From positions 1 to 64,000 of the forward strand of contig JAFROK010000001.1 of NCBI GenBank assembly GCA_017429695.1: 64,000 nucleotides of DNA, read 5' to 3'. Position 1 is the stretch's first letter, and the number at the start of each line of letters is the position of its first letter. A program made the position numbers and the translations under genes. Positions 17,041 to 24,763 of the stretch are shown piece after piece. Under the pieces are notes generated by a model. That model did not search any database. It saw only the letters and a list, made by a program, of their open reading frames with translations, and was not told where the DNA came from. The DNA is from Clostridia bacterium. GTDB taxonomy: Bacteria; Bacillota; Clostridia; Christensenellales; Aristaeellaceae.

Positions 17041-17771
17041 ACGGTGAGAACCTGCCCGGGTTTGGCCAGGGCGACATCCGGATGGCAGAAACGAGCTTCC
17101 CGGAGCAGAATGTCCGGGGGAATGAACGGATTAAAATGGGTCAGCACCAGCTTTTCGGCACCGGCTTCTGCAGCCATGGCAGCGGCCAGCGCCGCGGAGA
17201 GGTGCGGTTTCTGCTCCGCCCAGGAATCAGCAGGAAACAGGCCGTCCGCCAGGAGCAGATGGACTCCATGATAAAACGGGGCCAGAGAGGGCAGGGTGTT
17301 TGTATCCCCGGTATAGCCGAAGGCCCGGGCACCGGATTCCACCCGGAAACCGACAGCGGGCACGGGATGGCGCGCTTCACCGACTGTAACGGTGCAACCG
17401 CCCAGGGAAAGGACATCCCCGGGGGCGATATCCGTGAGGCGGAAACAGGCGGCGGACGAGACGACCTTCCGCAGGGCGGAGGATTCATCCACCGGCGCAT
17501 ATACTGGCAGCTGACGGCCATCCTTGCCGAAGCCCAGGGCTTCCAGGCGGTACATCAGGACCGGAATATCCGCCGCGTGGTCAAAATGCCAGTGGGAAAG
17601 CAGGAGCGCGGTCAGGGACTCCGGGGCGGTGAGCGCGGTGAGCCGGGACAGGATACCGCTGCCCAGGTCCAACTGGATCAGCGTGGTGTCGTCCACTTCC
17701 AGCAGGTAGCCGGAGGTGGCGCCGTTACTTTCCGGGAAAGGGCCATTGACGCCGAGAACGTGAAGCTTCAT
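17037..17771 (-). CDS. MBL-fold metallohydrolase
   Basis: 244 residues, cytosolic. The metal motif HWHFDH lies near residue 59-64. ARHPVPAVGFRVE, GYTGDT and LTHFNP provide the remaining expected ligands, in the order seen in RNase Z/YhfI-like hydrolases. The substrate cannot be told from sequence; RNA, cyclic nucleotide or another phosphodiester is possible. It starts five bases after the barstar-like gene and overlaps comEC, so it is in the competence operon. Confidence 0.82.
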   Translation of the reverse strand: MKLHVLGVNGPFPESNGATSGYLLEVDDTTLIQLDLGSGILSRLTALTAPESLTALLLSHWHFDHAADIPVLMYRLEALGFGKDGRQLPVYAPVDESSALRKVVSSAACFRLTDIAPGDVLSLGGCTVTVGEARHPVPAVGFRVESGARAFGYTGDTNTLPSLAPFYHGVHLLLADGLFPADSWAEQKPHLSAALAAAMAAEAGAEKLVLTHFNPFIPPDILLREARFCHPDVALAKPGQVLTV

Positions 17772-17776
17772 ATGGA

Positions 17777-18025
17777 TCAGAGCTCCTTTACGGTGCCGCC
17801 GTTGTCTTCCACGACCTGGGAAATGATATCCACCGTGCGGGCCACTTCGCCTTCGCCACGGGAGGCGATCCAGAGACGGACGGGCTCGGGGCGCTCAGAT
17901 AGGCAGTCGTTGAGGGCATCGGCGTTGTTGCCGTAGTAGTCCGGGAAGGAGAGCATGGATTTCAAGGCGGTGTGGAGTTCAAGGGGGGTGCTGTAGCGGT
18001 TGGCGTCGAGGAAGATGGTTTGCAT
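17777..18025 (-). CDS. Barstar-family ribonuclease inhibitor
   Basis: 82 residues, small acidic cytosolic protein. The family hallmark FPDYYGNNADALNDCL lies at residues 27-42 and the first strand and helix fit barstar. Family members bind and block barnase-type guanyl ribonucleases. No barnase-like gene is seen nearby, so either the toxin is elsewhere, the protein is an immunity protein against other strains, or it has another partner. GGAGG precedes the ATG. It is the first gene of the run barstar, MBL hydrolase, comEC, holA. Confidence 0.85.
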   Translation of the reverse strand: MQTIFLDANRYSTPLELHTALKSMLSFPDYYGNNADALNDCLSERPEPVRLWIASRGEGEVARTVDIISQVVEDNGGTVKEL

Positions 18026-18040
18026 AAGGGCCTCCTGTTT

Positions 18041-18077
18041 CAGGTGTCAGGTATCAGGTGTCAGGTATCAGGTGTCA
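18041..18077. repeat. CAGGTGTCAGGTAT tandem units
   Basis: About two and a half units alternating CAGGTGT and CAGGTAT fill the gap upstream of the barstar-like gene. The last bases overlap the stop codon of the next gene on the same strand. Confidence 0.75.
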
Positions 18078-18479
18078 AATACCTCTTCCCGTGCGGATGG
18101 AGAAGGTGAGCATATAGGCGGCGAAGGCGCTTTCGGCGGCGACTATCAGGCCCCGGGCGCCGCTGCTGGCCAGGGGCATGACGTCAAACAGGTTCAGGAC
18201 CGGGACGGTGCCCCAGGTGCTTTCCGGAACCGAAGCCAGGTACTGGTACAGCAGGATCAGCAGGATCAGGACCGCCGGGATGAACAGGAGCCAGGCAAAA
18301 GGCTCCCGCAGGCGGGTGGCGCCGGCCAGGGGCAGTAGCATGGCCAGGGAGATGCCCATCAGTAAGCCTACCAGCAGTCCGCCGAAATACCAGTGGGCCG
18401 GCAGGACGGGAATGAGCAGGCAGATCGCGAGCAGCATGGCCAGCGGCAGGACAATGACGGTCAGCTTTCGGAGAAACAT
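18075..18479 (-). CDS. Four-helix membrane protein of unknown function
   Basis: 134 residues with about four hydrophobic segments (near 8-26, 30-52, 60-82 and 100-125) and no recognised motif. The ATG overlaps the end of trmD by 19 bases, so it is probably translationally coupled to that operon, in the place where rplS is usually found. The stop codon lies inside the CAGGTGTCAGG repeat, so its C-terminus may have been altered by the repeat. Confidence 0.6.
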   Translation of the reverse strand: MFLRKLTVIVLPLAMLLAICLLIPVLPAHWYFGGLLVGLLMGISLAMLLPLAGATRLREPFAWLLFIPAVLILLILLYQYLASVPESTWGTVPVLNLFDVMPLASSGARGLIVAAESAFAAYMLTFSIRTGRGI

Positions 18480-19204
18480 TTTTCTTCCAGCTCCTTCAGA
18501 ATTTTCAGGTCTGATTCGCTCAGGTCCGCGGTTTCCAGCAGATCCGGGCGGAAACGGGCGGTGGCGGCCAGACTTTCCCGGCGCCGCCAGGCGCGGATTT
18601 TCGCATGGTCACCGGACAGAAGCACATCCGGTACAGTGCGCCCGTCCAGTTCCCGGGGACGCGTATATTGGGGATACTCGAGCAGCCCGTCCGAGAAAGA
18701 TTCTTCCTCCGGACTTTCGGCGCTGCCCAGCACCCCGGGGATAAACCGGGCGACACAATCCGTGAGGACCATGGCGGCCAGTTCGCCGCCGGTCAGGATA
18801 TAATCGCCGATACTGATTTCTTCATCAATGCAGGCATCCAGCGCGCGCTGGTCCACGCCTTCGTAATGGCCGCAGAGCAGGATCAGTTCCTTTTCCTGCG
18901 CCAGTTCCTTCGCCAGGGCGGTGGTCAGCCTCCGGCCTCGGGGGCCGAGGTAAATGCGCTTCGCGTCGGGATGGGCGGCGGTAACGTCTGCCATGGCATC
19001 CATGATCGGCTGGGCCATCATGACCATGCCGGCGCCGCCGCCGAAGGGATAATCGTCGGTATTCTTATGCTTGCTGGCGGAATAGGGGCGGATATCCGTC
19101 AGGCGGATATCCAGCAGGCCCTGTTCCCGGGCACGGCCGAGAATACTGGCAGAGAATACGCTTTCAAACATTTCGGGGAAGATGGTGAGGATATTAACTG
19201 TCAA
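18461..19204 (-). CDS. trmD: tRNA (guanine37-N1) methyltransferase
   Basis: 247 residues. Methylates G37 next to the anticodon to prevent frameshifting. The TrmD signatures are NILTIFPEMF at the start, YPFGGGAGMVM, the SAM-knot segments LLCGHYEGVDQRALD and SIGDYILTGGELA, and the C-terminal HAKIRAWRRRES. A TTG start at 19204 is chosen because GGAGG lies nine bases upstream and it gives the family N-terminus. The gene overlaps rimM by 11 bases. Confidence 0.94.
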   Translation of the reverse strand: MTVNILTIFPEMFESVFSASILGRAREQGLLDIRLTDIRPYSASKHKNTDDYPFGGGAGMVMMAQPIMDAMADVTAAHPDAKRIYLGPRGRRLTTALAKELAQEKELILLCGHYEGVDQRALDACIDEEISIGDYILTGGELAAMVLTDCVARFIPGVLGSAESPEEESFSDGLLEYPQYTRPRELDGRTVPDVLLSGDHAKIRAWRRRESLAATARFRPDLLETADLSESDLKILKELEEKCFSES

Positions 19205-19715
19205 AAACAGCCACCTCCCGCAGTTTGCCTGACACAACAGAGATCCGGGCGTTTTCCGGATCCACTTCCGGGAAAACGGCCAGCAGCGCCGGGGCCATCA
19301 TGGTGCCTTCCGGCGTTTTGAACACCCAGGTGTCCACCGGGCCGTACTGCAGGACTTCTGTCAGGGTGCCGACAACTTTGCCGGTTTCATCTACCGCTTC
19401 ACAGCCGACCAGGTCGGCAATGAGCACGGCGCCGTTCTTCGCCGGAGCAGCATGGGCCCTATCGATATACAGGTCTCGCCCGCGGTACTTCTCTACATCG
19501 TTCGCGTTTCCACAGCCGGCGATCACGGCATAGACAAAACCGTCATGCACACGGGTGACTTTGCAGGAAACAGGGGAGTAGGCGCCGCCTGATTCCAGAT
19601 ACAGTTCCTTCCAGGAAGCAAAGCGGTCCAGATCCGCCGCGTACGGCTTGATTTTACATTCCCCGTGAACGCCCTGCGGCTTCAGCACGGTACCGATCAT
19701 CAGATAATCCTGCAT
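19194..19715 (-). CDS. rimM: 16S rRNA processing protein
   Basis: 173 residues. Ribosome maturation factor acting on the 30S head. MIGTVLKPQGVHGECKIKP is the RimM N-terminal domain motif, and the PRC-barrel half contains DLVGCEAVDETGKVVGTL. It sits in the conserved rpsP-khpA-rimM-trmD order, with AGGAG upstream of the ATG. Confidence 0.93.
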   Translation of the reverse strand: MQDYLMIGTVLKPQGVHGECKIKPYAADLDRFASWKELYLESGGAYSPVSCKVTRVHDGFVYAVIAGCGNANDVEKYRGRDLYIDRAHAAPAKNGAVLIADLVGCEAVDETGKVVGTLTEVLQYGPVDTWVFKTPEGTMMAPALLAVFPEVDPENARISVVSGKLREVAVFDS

Positions 19716-19775
19716 CAGACAGACAACTCCTGAAAAAGCGCGGGATCCGATACTGCTCCGGATCCCGCGTTCATA

Positions 19776-20003
19776 TTACTGGATTTCGACAAAAACAGGC
19801 TTGCTGTTTTTTGCCGTAGCCGCCTTGACCACAGCGCGGATCGCCTTGGCTATACGGCCTTGTTTACCGATGACCTTGCCCATATCATCCTCGGCAACAT
19901 GCAGTTCCAGGATGACGGCTTCGGGGCCTTCGGTAACAGTGACGCTCACCTGCTCGGGATGTTCCACAAGTGACTGCGCCACGAAGGTAAGAAGTTCTTG
20001 CAT
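19776..20003 (-). CDS. khpA: KH-domain RNA-binding protein
   Basis: 75 residues, a single KH domain with the GxxG loop inside GKVIGKQGRIAKAIRAVV. KhpA (YlqC) partners with KhpB to bind small RNAs and influence cell-wall growth in Bacillota. The start at 20003 has AAAGGA seven bases upstream; an in-frame longer reading up to 20060 lacks support. It sits between rpsP and rimM as usual. Confidence 0.9.
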   Translation of the reverse strand: MQELLTFVAQSLVEHPEQVSVTVTEGPEAVILELHVAEDDMGKVIGKQGRIAKAIRAVVKAATAKNSKPVFVEIQ

Positions 20004-20080
20004 GGGTACATCCTTTCTTTCCGGACCCCAATGACAGACAGACGAATGCCCGGCCGGCATTTATTCCGGATGCAGGTCGG

Positions 20081-20332
20081 TTATTTCTCCTCGATCGCGC
20101 CGGTCTTCTTCAGCAGAATCCGAACGGTATCGGTGGGCTGGGCGCCGACGCCGAGCCAGTACTTGGCGCGTTCGTTGTCCACTTTGATTTCAGCGGGCTT
20201 GGTCATGGGATCATAGTAACCGATTTCTTCAATGAAGCGGCCGTCGCGGGGGCTGTGAATATCGGCAACCACAACGCGATAGAAAGGCTTTTTCTTCATT
20301 CCCATTCTCTTCAGACGGATTTTGACGGACAT
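20081..20332 (-). CDS. rpsP: 30S ribosomal protein S16
   Basis: 83 residues, normal for S16. The N-terminal [20 protein letters not shown] and the following DSRSPRDGR-like segment ([19 protein letters not shown]) are diagnostic. TAGGAGG precedes the ATG. It begins the second half of the translation operon after ffh. Confidence 0.97.
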   Translation of the reverse strand: MSVKIRLKRMGMKKKPFYRVVVADIHSPRDGRFIEEIGYYDPMTKPAEIKVDNERAKYWLGVGAQPTDTVRILLKKTGAIEEK

Positions 20333-20376
20333 TTGGAATTCCTCCTAAAATAATAATGATGATATCTATCGGAAAT

Positions 20377-20393
20377 CATATACCGGGTATATG
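20377..20393. repeat. 17-bp palindrome upstream of rpsP
   Basis: CATATACC and GGTATATG flank a single G. It lies 45 bases upstream of the rpsP start and lacks a T-run, so it is more likely an operator or RNA hairpin than a terminator. Confidence 0.45.
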
Positions 20394-20403
20394 AGTCCAA
20401 TCG

Positions 20404-20457
20404 CAGGTGTCAGGTATCAGGGGTTATGAGATCCTTCGCTGGCGCTCAGGATGACAA
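20404..20457. repeat. Compound dispersed repeat between ffh and rpsP
   Basis: GGTGTCAGGTATCAG (20406-20420) belongs to the short tandem unit family. It is followed at 20428-20457 by the ATCCTTCGC...CTCAGGATGACA element. The two repeat families are adjacent here. Confidence 0.65.
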
Positions 20458-20517
20458 CCGCTGATAGCGGGGTAACAGTTTGGCTCAGGGAATCACTGGA
20501 GCTCAAAAAGCAATGAT

Positions 20518-21840
20518 TTACATTCCCGGGAAGCGCATGCGCATTTTGTTTTTGCCTTTGCCGCCCATCATCTGTTTCATCATCTGCTGGGCCTGCTCAA
20601 ACTGGCGGATGAGGGCGTTGACGTCCTGCACGGTGGTGCCGGAACCGGCGGCAATCCGCTTGCGGCGGGAGGCGTTCAGGATGGACGGATCGCGGCGTTC
20701 CTTCGGCGTCATGGAGCGGATGATGGCTTCCGGCTTCTTCATGGCATTGTCGTCCACGTCGATATCCTTGTTGCTCATGCCGGGGAGCATTTTCAGCATG
20801 CTCTTGATGCCGCCCATTTTCTTCATGCTCTGCATCTGATCCAGGAAATCCTCCAGGGTCAGCTTGTTGCTGAGACCCTTGCGGGCGAACTTTTCGGCAT
20901 CCTTTTCGTCGAAGGCTTCGGCGGCTTTGTCGATCAGGGTCAGCATGTCGCCCATGCCCAGGATACGGGAGGCCATCCGGTCCGGATGGAAAGGCTCGAT
21001 ATCGGAGAGCTTTTCGCCGATACCGCTGAACTTGATCGGCTTGCCGGTGACGGCTTTGATGGACAGCGCAGCGCCGCCGCGGGTGTCGCCGTCGAGCTTG
21101 GTGAGGATGATGCCGGTGACGTCCAGCTTTTCATCGAAAGCCTTGGCGACGGTGACCGCGTCCTGACCGGTCATGGAGTCGACCGTCAGGAGGATTTCGG
21201 TGGGGTGCACCGCATCGCGGATGCGGCACAGTTCGTCCATCAGGGCTTCGTCGATATGCAGGCGGCCGGCGGTATCGATGATCAGCACGTCCCGCTGATA
21301 ATACTTCGCGTATTCAACGGCTTCTTTCGCGGTTTTGACCGGGTCCTGCGTGCCTTTTTCGAAAACCGGCACATTGACCTGCTGGCCGACAACCTGCAGC
21401 TGTTTGATGGCGGCAGGGCGGTAGATATCGCAGGCGGCGAGCATCGGGCGCTTGCCCTGCTTGGTCAGGTATCCGGCCAGCTTGGCGCACATGGTGGTTT
21501 TACCGGCGCCCTGGAGGCCGCAGAGCATAAAGATCGTCGGCACGGAAGGGGACCAGTTGAGCCGGGCATTGGTGGAGCCCATGAGCTCGGTCATTTCTTC
21601 GTTGACGATCCGGATGACCTGCTGGGAAGGCGTCAGGGAAGACAGCACGTCGGTTCCGACACACCGCTCCGTAACCTTTTTGATGAAGTCCTTGGCGACG
21701 GCATAGTTGACGTCGGCCTCCAGAAGGGCCATACGCACTTCGCGCATGCCTTCCTTCACGGACTGCTCGGTCAGTTTGCCGCGGCCGGTCATTTTCCGCA
21801 GGGCGCCCTGCAGTTTTTCACTTAAGCCCTCAAAGGCCAT
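20518..21840 (-). CDS. ffh: Signal recognition particle GTPase
   Basis: 440 residues. Binds signal sequences and SRP RNA and docks at FtsY. The N domain lies at about 1-85. The GTPase domain has GLQGAGKTT near 105, DTAGR and TKLDGD. The M domain has the methionine-rich C-terminus (QQMMKQMMGGKGKNKMRM). It overlaps ylxM by 11 bases, as expected for its usual operon partner. Confidence 0.97.
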   Translation of the reverse strand: MAFEGLSEKLQGALRKMTGRGKLTEQSVKEGMREVRMALLEADVNYAVAKDFIKKVTERCVGTDVLSSLTPSQQVIRIVNEEMTELMGSTNARLNWSPSVPTIFMLCGLQGAGKTTMCAKLAGYLTKQGKRPMLAACDIYRPAAIKQLQVVGQQVNVPVFEKGTQDPVKTAKEAVEYAKYYQRDVLIIDTAGRLHIDEALMDELCRIRDAVHPTEILLTVDSMTGQDAVTVAKAFDEKLDVTGIILTKLDGDTRGGAALSIKAVTGKPIKFSGIGEKLSDIEPFHPDRMASRILGMGDMLTLIDKAAEAFDEKDAEKFARKGLSNKLTLEDFLDQMQSMKKMGGIKSMLKMLPGMSNKDIDVDDNAMKKPEAIIRSMTPKERRDPSILNASRRKRIAAGSGTTVQDVNALIRQFEQAQQMMKQMMGGKGKNKMRMRFPGM

Positions 21841-22189
21841 CGGTTTCCTCCTGATCCAGGGCCAGCAGATCCGAAAGCAGGATTTCGGCCCGGTTGTATT
21901 CGGCGTTCTTCAGGGCGGCCAGCGCTTCTTCCAGCCCGGATTCCATCCGGCGGAACCGCCCGGCGACGCCCAGCTTGGATTCCATTTCGGTGAGGCGGGA
22001 AGCGGCGCGGGAAAGCGTCTCATGGACCGCCTGGCGGGAGATGCCGACTTCCTCGGCAATTTCACCCAGGGAAAGATCTTCTTCACAGTGCAGCGAGAGG
22101 ACGCGGCGCTGATTCTCCGTCAGCAGGCCGCCGTAGAAAGCGGAGAGAAAGGCCAGATCCACCTTTTTCTGCAGCTCTTCCTTCGCCAT
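21830..22189 (-). CDS. ylxM: YlxM/p13-family DNA-binding protein
   Basis: 119 residues. The helix-turn-helix segment LSLGEIAEEVGISRQAVHETLSRA resembles sigma-70 region 4 and is the hallmark of YlxM, which accompanies ffh in Bacillota and is thought to modulate SRP. The ATG at 22189 follows an AGGGGGG site; a TTG at 22210 in frame is less likely. It is the first gene of the operon. Confidence 0.9.
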   Translation of the reverse strand: MAKEELQKKVDLAFLSAFYGGLLTENQRRVLSLHCEEDLSLGEIAEEVGISRQAVHETLSRAASRLTEMESKLGVAGRFRRMESGLEEALAALKNAEYNRAEILLSDLLALDQEETDGL

Positions 22190-22233
22190 TGAAAAAATCC
22201 CCCCTGTCAAGGATAAAACCCTGACGGAGAGGA

Positions 22234-22261
22234 ATTATACACCTTTTGGAATATTTGTCAA
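22234..22261 (-). promoter_or_regulatory. Promoter of the ylxM-ffh operon
   Basis: On the minus strand consensus TTGACA (22261-22256) and TATAAT (22239-22234) with a 16-base spacer, 45 bases upstream of ylxM. Confidence 0.85.
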
Positions 22262-22280
22262 GGGATTTTGATTGACAGCC

Positions 22281-23558
22281 TTAATTCGTGATTTCCTGTC
22301 CGGTGATTTTTTTCCAGAAGGCGCGGATGGTTTCCTGGTTGGAGACGCCGTAATTCGGATCGTATTTTTTGGCTTCTTCCATATCCCGGAGGAAGTGGAC
22401 GCAGAGGTGGCCGTCGAAGCCGTTATCCTTGATGGAGCCGGACATATGGGGCATATCGTGGGTGGAGCCGATGGTCCAGGTGCCCCAGGGGAGTTTGACG
22501 TAAACCGCCTTCTGGTTCCAGGTGTTCTTATCTCCAAAGGCTTTGAGCATGGTTTCCGTATCTACTTTGGTCAGCGGTTCGCTGTCGCAGTGGCGTCCCC
22601 GGGAGAGCACCCGCAGGGTCCAGCTCAGGCCGGAAGACGGATCGTAAATCAGGAGATGATCACCGTTTTTCAGGTTTGGCTTGATATCGTTGTACCAGTG
22701 CAGGAGCTTGATGGAGCTGGCACCCGGCGCGGAAACACTGGCGACTGTGACGGCCGAAGTGGCGCTCTGAGACTCCGAAGAGGAAGCGGCGGACTGCGCA
22801 GAAGCGGCAGTTTCCGCAGTGGAAGAGGAGGATGCGGTACTCGCGGTGCCGTTCGATACGGCCTTTTCCAGGGCGGTCAGCGTTTTCTTTCCGGCAACGC
22901 CGTCCGGATCCAGGTTCTGCTTTTTCTGGAAGGCGATGACGGCAGCCTGGGTCTGTTTTCCGAATTTTCCGTCCGCTTTGCCGGAGAGATATTTCAGCTG
23001 GATCAGGGCTTGCTGCATGATTTTGACCCGGTCTCCGCTGGCACCCTTGCGCAGGGAAGTGTAGTTGCCGGAGAAAAGACTGGCGGAAGAAGAAACGGCC
23101 GATGAAGAGGATGACGCCTGGGTATTTTCAGCCGGAGCGGTTTCCACAGGTGTTGTTTCCGCAGGCGCTGTTTCCACGGGTGTGGTTGATACCGGTTCGG
23201 AAGCTTCCTGAACAACTTGTTCCTGAACAGTTTGCTCAGCGGCAGGCGCCGGATCGGCGGAAACGGTGGCTTTTTCAGCGGCATAAAGGATTTCCTGGGT
23301 CATTTTGCCGGCCAGGCCGTCTACATCCAGCTTGTTGGCTTTCTGGAACCTGCGGACGGCTTCTTCGGTTTTGTTGCCGAATTTGCCATCCGCCGTGCCG
23401 CTCAGGAAACCGAGATTGATCAGAGCCTGCTGGAGCTTTTTGACCTCATTGCCGCTGCAGCCGTTATACAGGGTGGAAGAGTCCCATGCCAGGGCCGGAG
23501 CACAGGCAAGAAGGGCCATCACCAGGACGGTCAGCAGGCAGAACAGGCGGTTGCGCAC
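22281..23558 (-). CDS. Secreted protein with two peptidoglycan-binding domains
   Basis: 425 residues. The signal peptide spans about 1-24. Two PG_binding_1 domains lie near 30-90 and 160-225 (KLQQALINLGFLSGTADGKFG and IMQQALIQLKYLSGKADGKFG), separated and followed by Ser/Ala/Thr/Pro-rich linkers. The last 145 residues form a domain containing MPHMSGSIKDNGFDGHLCVHF; its Gly-His-x-Cys-x-His core is seen in other clostridial cell-wall proteins, but I cannot assign an activity. L,D-transpeptidase-like function is possible but the canonical SHGC motif is absent. GTG start with GGAGG eight bases upstream. Confidence 0.78.
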   Translation of the reverse strand: MRNRLFCLLTVLVMALLACAPALAWDSSTLYNGCSGNEVKKLQQALINLGFLSGTADGKFGNKTEEAVRRFQKANKLDVDGLAGKMTQEILYAAEKATVSADPAPAAEQTVQEQVVQEASEPVSTTPVETAPAETTPVETAPAENTQASSSSSAVSSSASLFSGNYTSLRKGASGDRVKIMQQALIQLKYLSGKADGKFGKQTQAAVIAFQKKQNLDPDGVAGKKTLTALEKAVSNGTASTASSSSTAETAASAQSAASSSESQSATSAVTVASVSAPGASSIKLLHWYNDIKPNLKNGDHLLIYDPSSGLSWTLRVLSRGRHCDSEPLTKVDTETMLKAFGDKNTWNQKAVYVKLPWGTWTIGSTHDMPHMSGSIKDNGFDGHLCVHFLRDMEEAKKYDPNYGVSNQETIRAFWKKITGQEITN

Positions 23559-23611
23559 GGGTTATTCCTCCCTTCCCGAATAGAACGAATGATAAGTCCG
23601 AAATCGTTCCG

Positions 23612-23640
23612 AGTATACCATGAAATCATCAAATTGTAAA
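23612..23640 (-). promoter_or_regulatory. Promoter of the peptidoglycan-binding protein gene
   Basis: On the minus strand TTTACA (23640-23635) and TATACT (23617-23612) have a 17-base spacer. Confidence 0.7.
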
Positions 23641-23824
23641 GAAAGTGTTACGACAGTGTTAAGAGCGAGGAAACAAACGGTGGGTAGGAAGGGGTGAAAG
23701 GAACAGATGATTTTTGGGTCTGTGCGAAACAGCTTTTTTATGATAGAATGGGTTCAGAAAAGCAGAAATGTTCTCGGATCACGAAAAGACAAATTCATAT
23801 GAAAGGTTCAGAAATGGTGGACAA

Positions 23825-24763
23825 GTGAAGATTACTGCAATCGGTGAAATCCTGGTTGACATGACCCAGACCCACGTGGATGAAAGCGGCATTCCGCATT
23901 TCTCCGCTAATCCCGGAGGCGCCCCGGCCAATGTGGCGGTGGTGGTTTCCCGGCTCGGCGGGAAAGCCGGATTTATCGGCTGCGTGGGAGACGACCTGTA
24001 CGGCAAACTGCTGAAGGATACCCTGATCCGCAACGGCGTTCCGGCGGACGGGCTGCAGGTGACGGACAAGGCCAATACGACCCTCGCGATTGTGATGGTG
24101 GATCCGAGTGGGGAGCGCAGTTTCTCTTTCTACCGGAAACCTGGCGCGGATACGCTGATTGACGAAAAACAGGCGATTCGCGATGCGGCCGGCACCGGCA
24201 TCCTGCATTTCGGCAGCGTCAGCCTGACAGATCCTGCCTGCCGGAACGCGGTCATCAATACGATCCGCGCGGGCCGGGACGCAGGTGCGCTGATCAGCTA
24301 TGATCCGAATTACCGGGCATCCCTCTGGGAAAATGAAGAAACCGCCCTTCTGCTGATGCGCGCGGTACTTCCGCTGTGCGATATTGTCAAGATCAGCGAT
24401 GAAGAAACGGTGCTGCTGACCGGGGAAAAGGAACCGGAGGCAGCGCTGAAGCACCTGACGGACATGGGTATCCGGCTGGCGGTTGTGACACTCGGCTCAA
24501 AGGGCGCCATGTGGCGCTGCGGAGAAATGCAGGGACTGGTGCCCGGCTTCTCCGTGAAGGTGGCCGACACCAACGGGGCGGGGGATACCTTCTTCGGCGC
24601 TTTCCTGAGCCGCATTGCCGCCCGCGGCGGATTGGAAGGCCTGACGGAAACGGAACTCAACGATTATGTCCGCTTTGCCAACAAAGCCGCATCCATTACG
24701 GCCAGCCGGCCGGGAGCGATTCCGGCAATGCCGACGCTGAAAGAAGTGGAGGGAAACGCATGA
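23825..24763 (+). CDS. PfkB-family carbohydrate kinase, probably fructokinase
   Basis: 312 residues. Phosphorylates a sugar in the cytosol. The N-terminal ITAIGEILVDM, the GGAPANVAVVVSRLGG sugar-binding segment and the C-terminal TNGAGDTFFGAF with catalytic Asp254 are typical of fructokinases. The GTG at 23825 gives the family N-terminus, although only a weak GGTGGA precedes it. A nine-codon frame ending in TGA overlaps this GTG. The next gene overlaps the stop by four bases and a PTS transporter follows, so sucrose or a related fructoside is the likely pathway. Confidence 0.85.
   Translation: MKITAIGEILVDMTQTHVDESGIPHFSANPGGAPANVAVVVSRLGGKAGFIGCVGDDLYGKLLKDTLIRNGVPADGLQVTDKANTTLAIVMVDPSGERSFSFYRKPGADTLIDEKQAIRDAAGTGILHFGSVSLTDPACRNAVINTIRAGRDAGALISYDPNYRASLWENEETALLLMRAVLPLCDIVKISDEETVLLTGEKEPEAALKHLTDMGIRLAVVTLGSKGAMWRCGEMQGLVPGFSVKVADTNGAGDTFFGAFLSRIAARGGLEGLTETELNDYVRFANKAASITASRPGAIPAMPTLKEVEGNA

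Noticed and set aside
18041..18077. CRISPR-like array
   Set aside because: Units are only 7-14 bases with no spacers; these are tandem short repeats.
17037..18479. A barnase toxin gene next to the barstar-like gene
   Set aside because: All neighbouring frames are accounted for by MBL hydrolase, comEC, a membrane protein and trmD; no small guanyl ribonuclease-like sequence was seen.
23786..23826. A nine-codon leader peptide overlapping the sugar kinase start
   Set aside because: It has no clear ribosome site and no regulatory codon pattern; its overlap with the GTG start may be chance.
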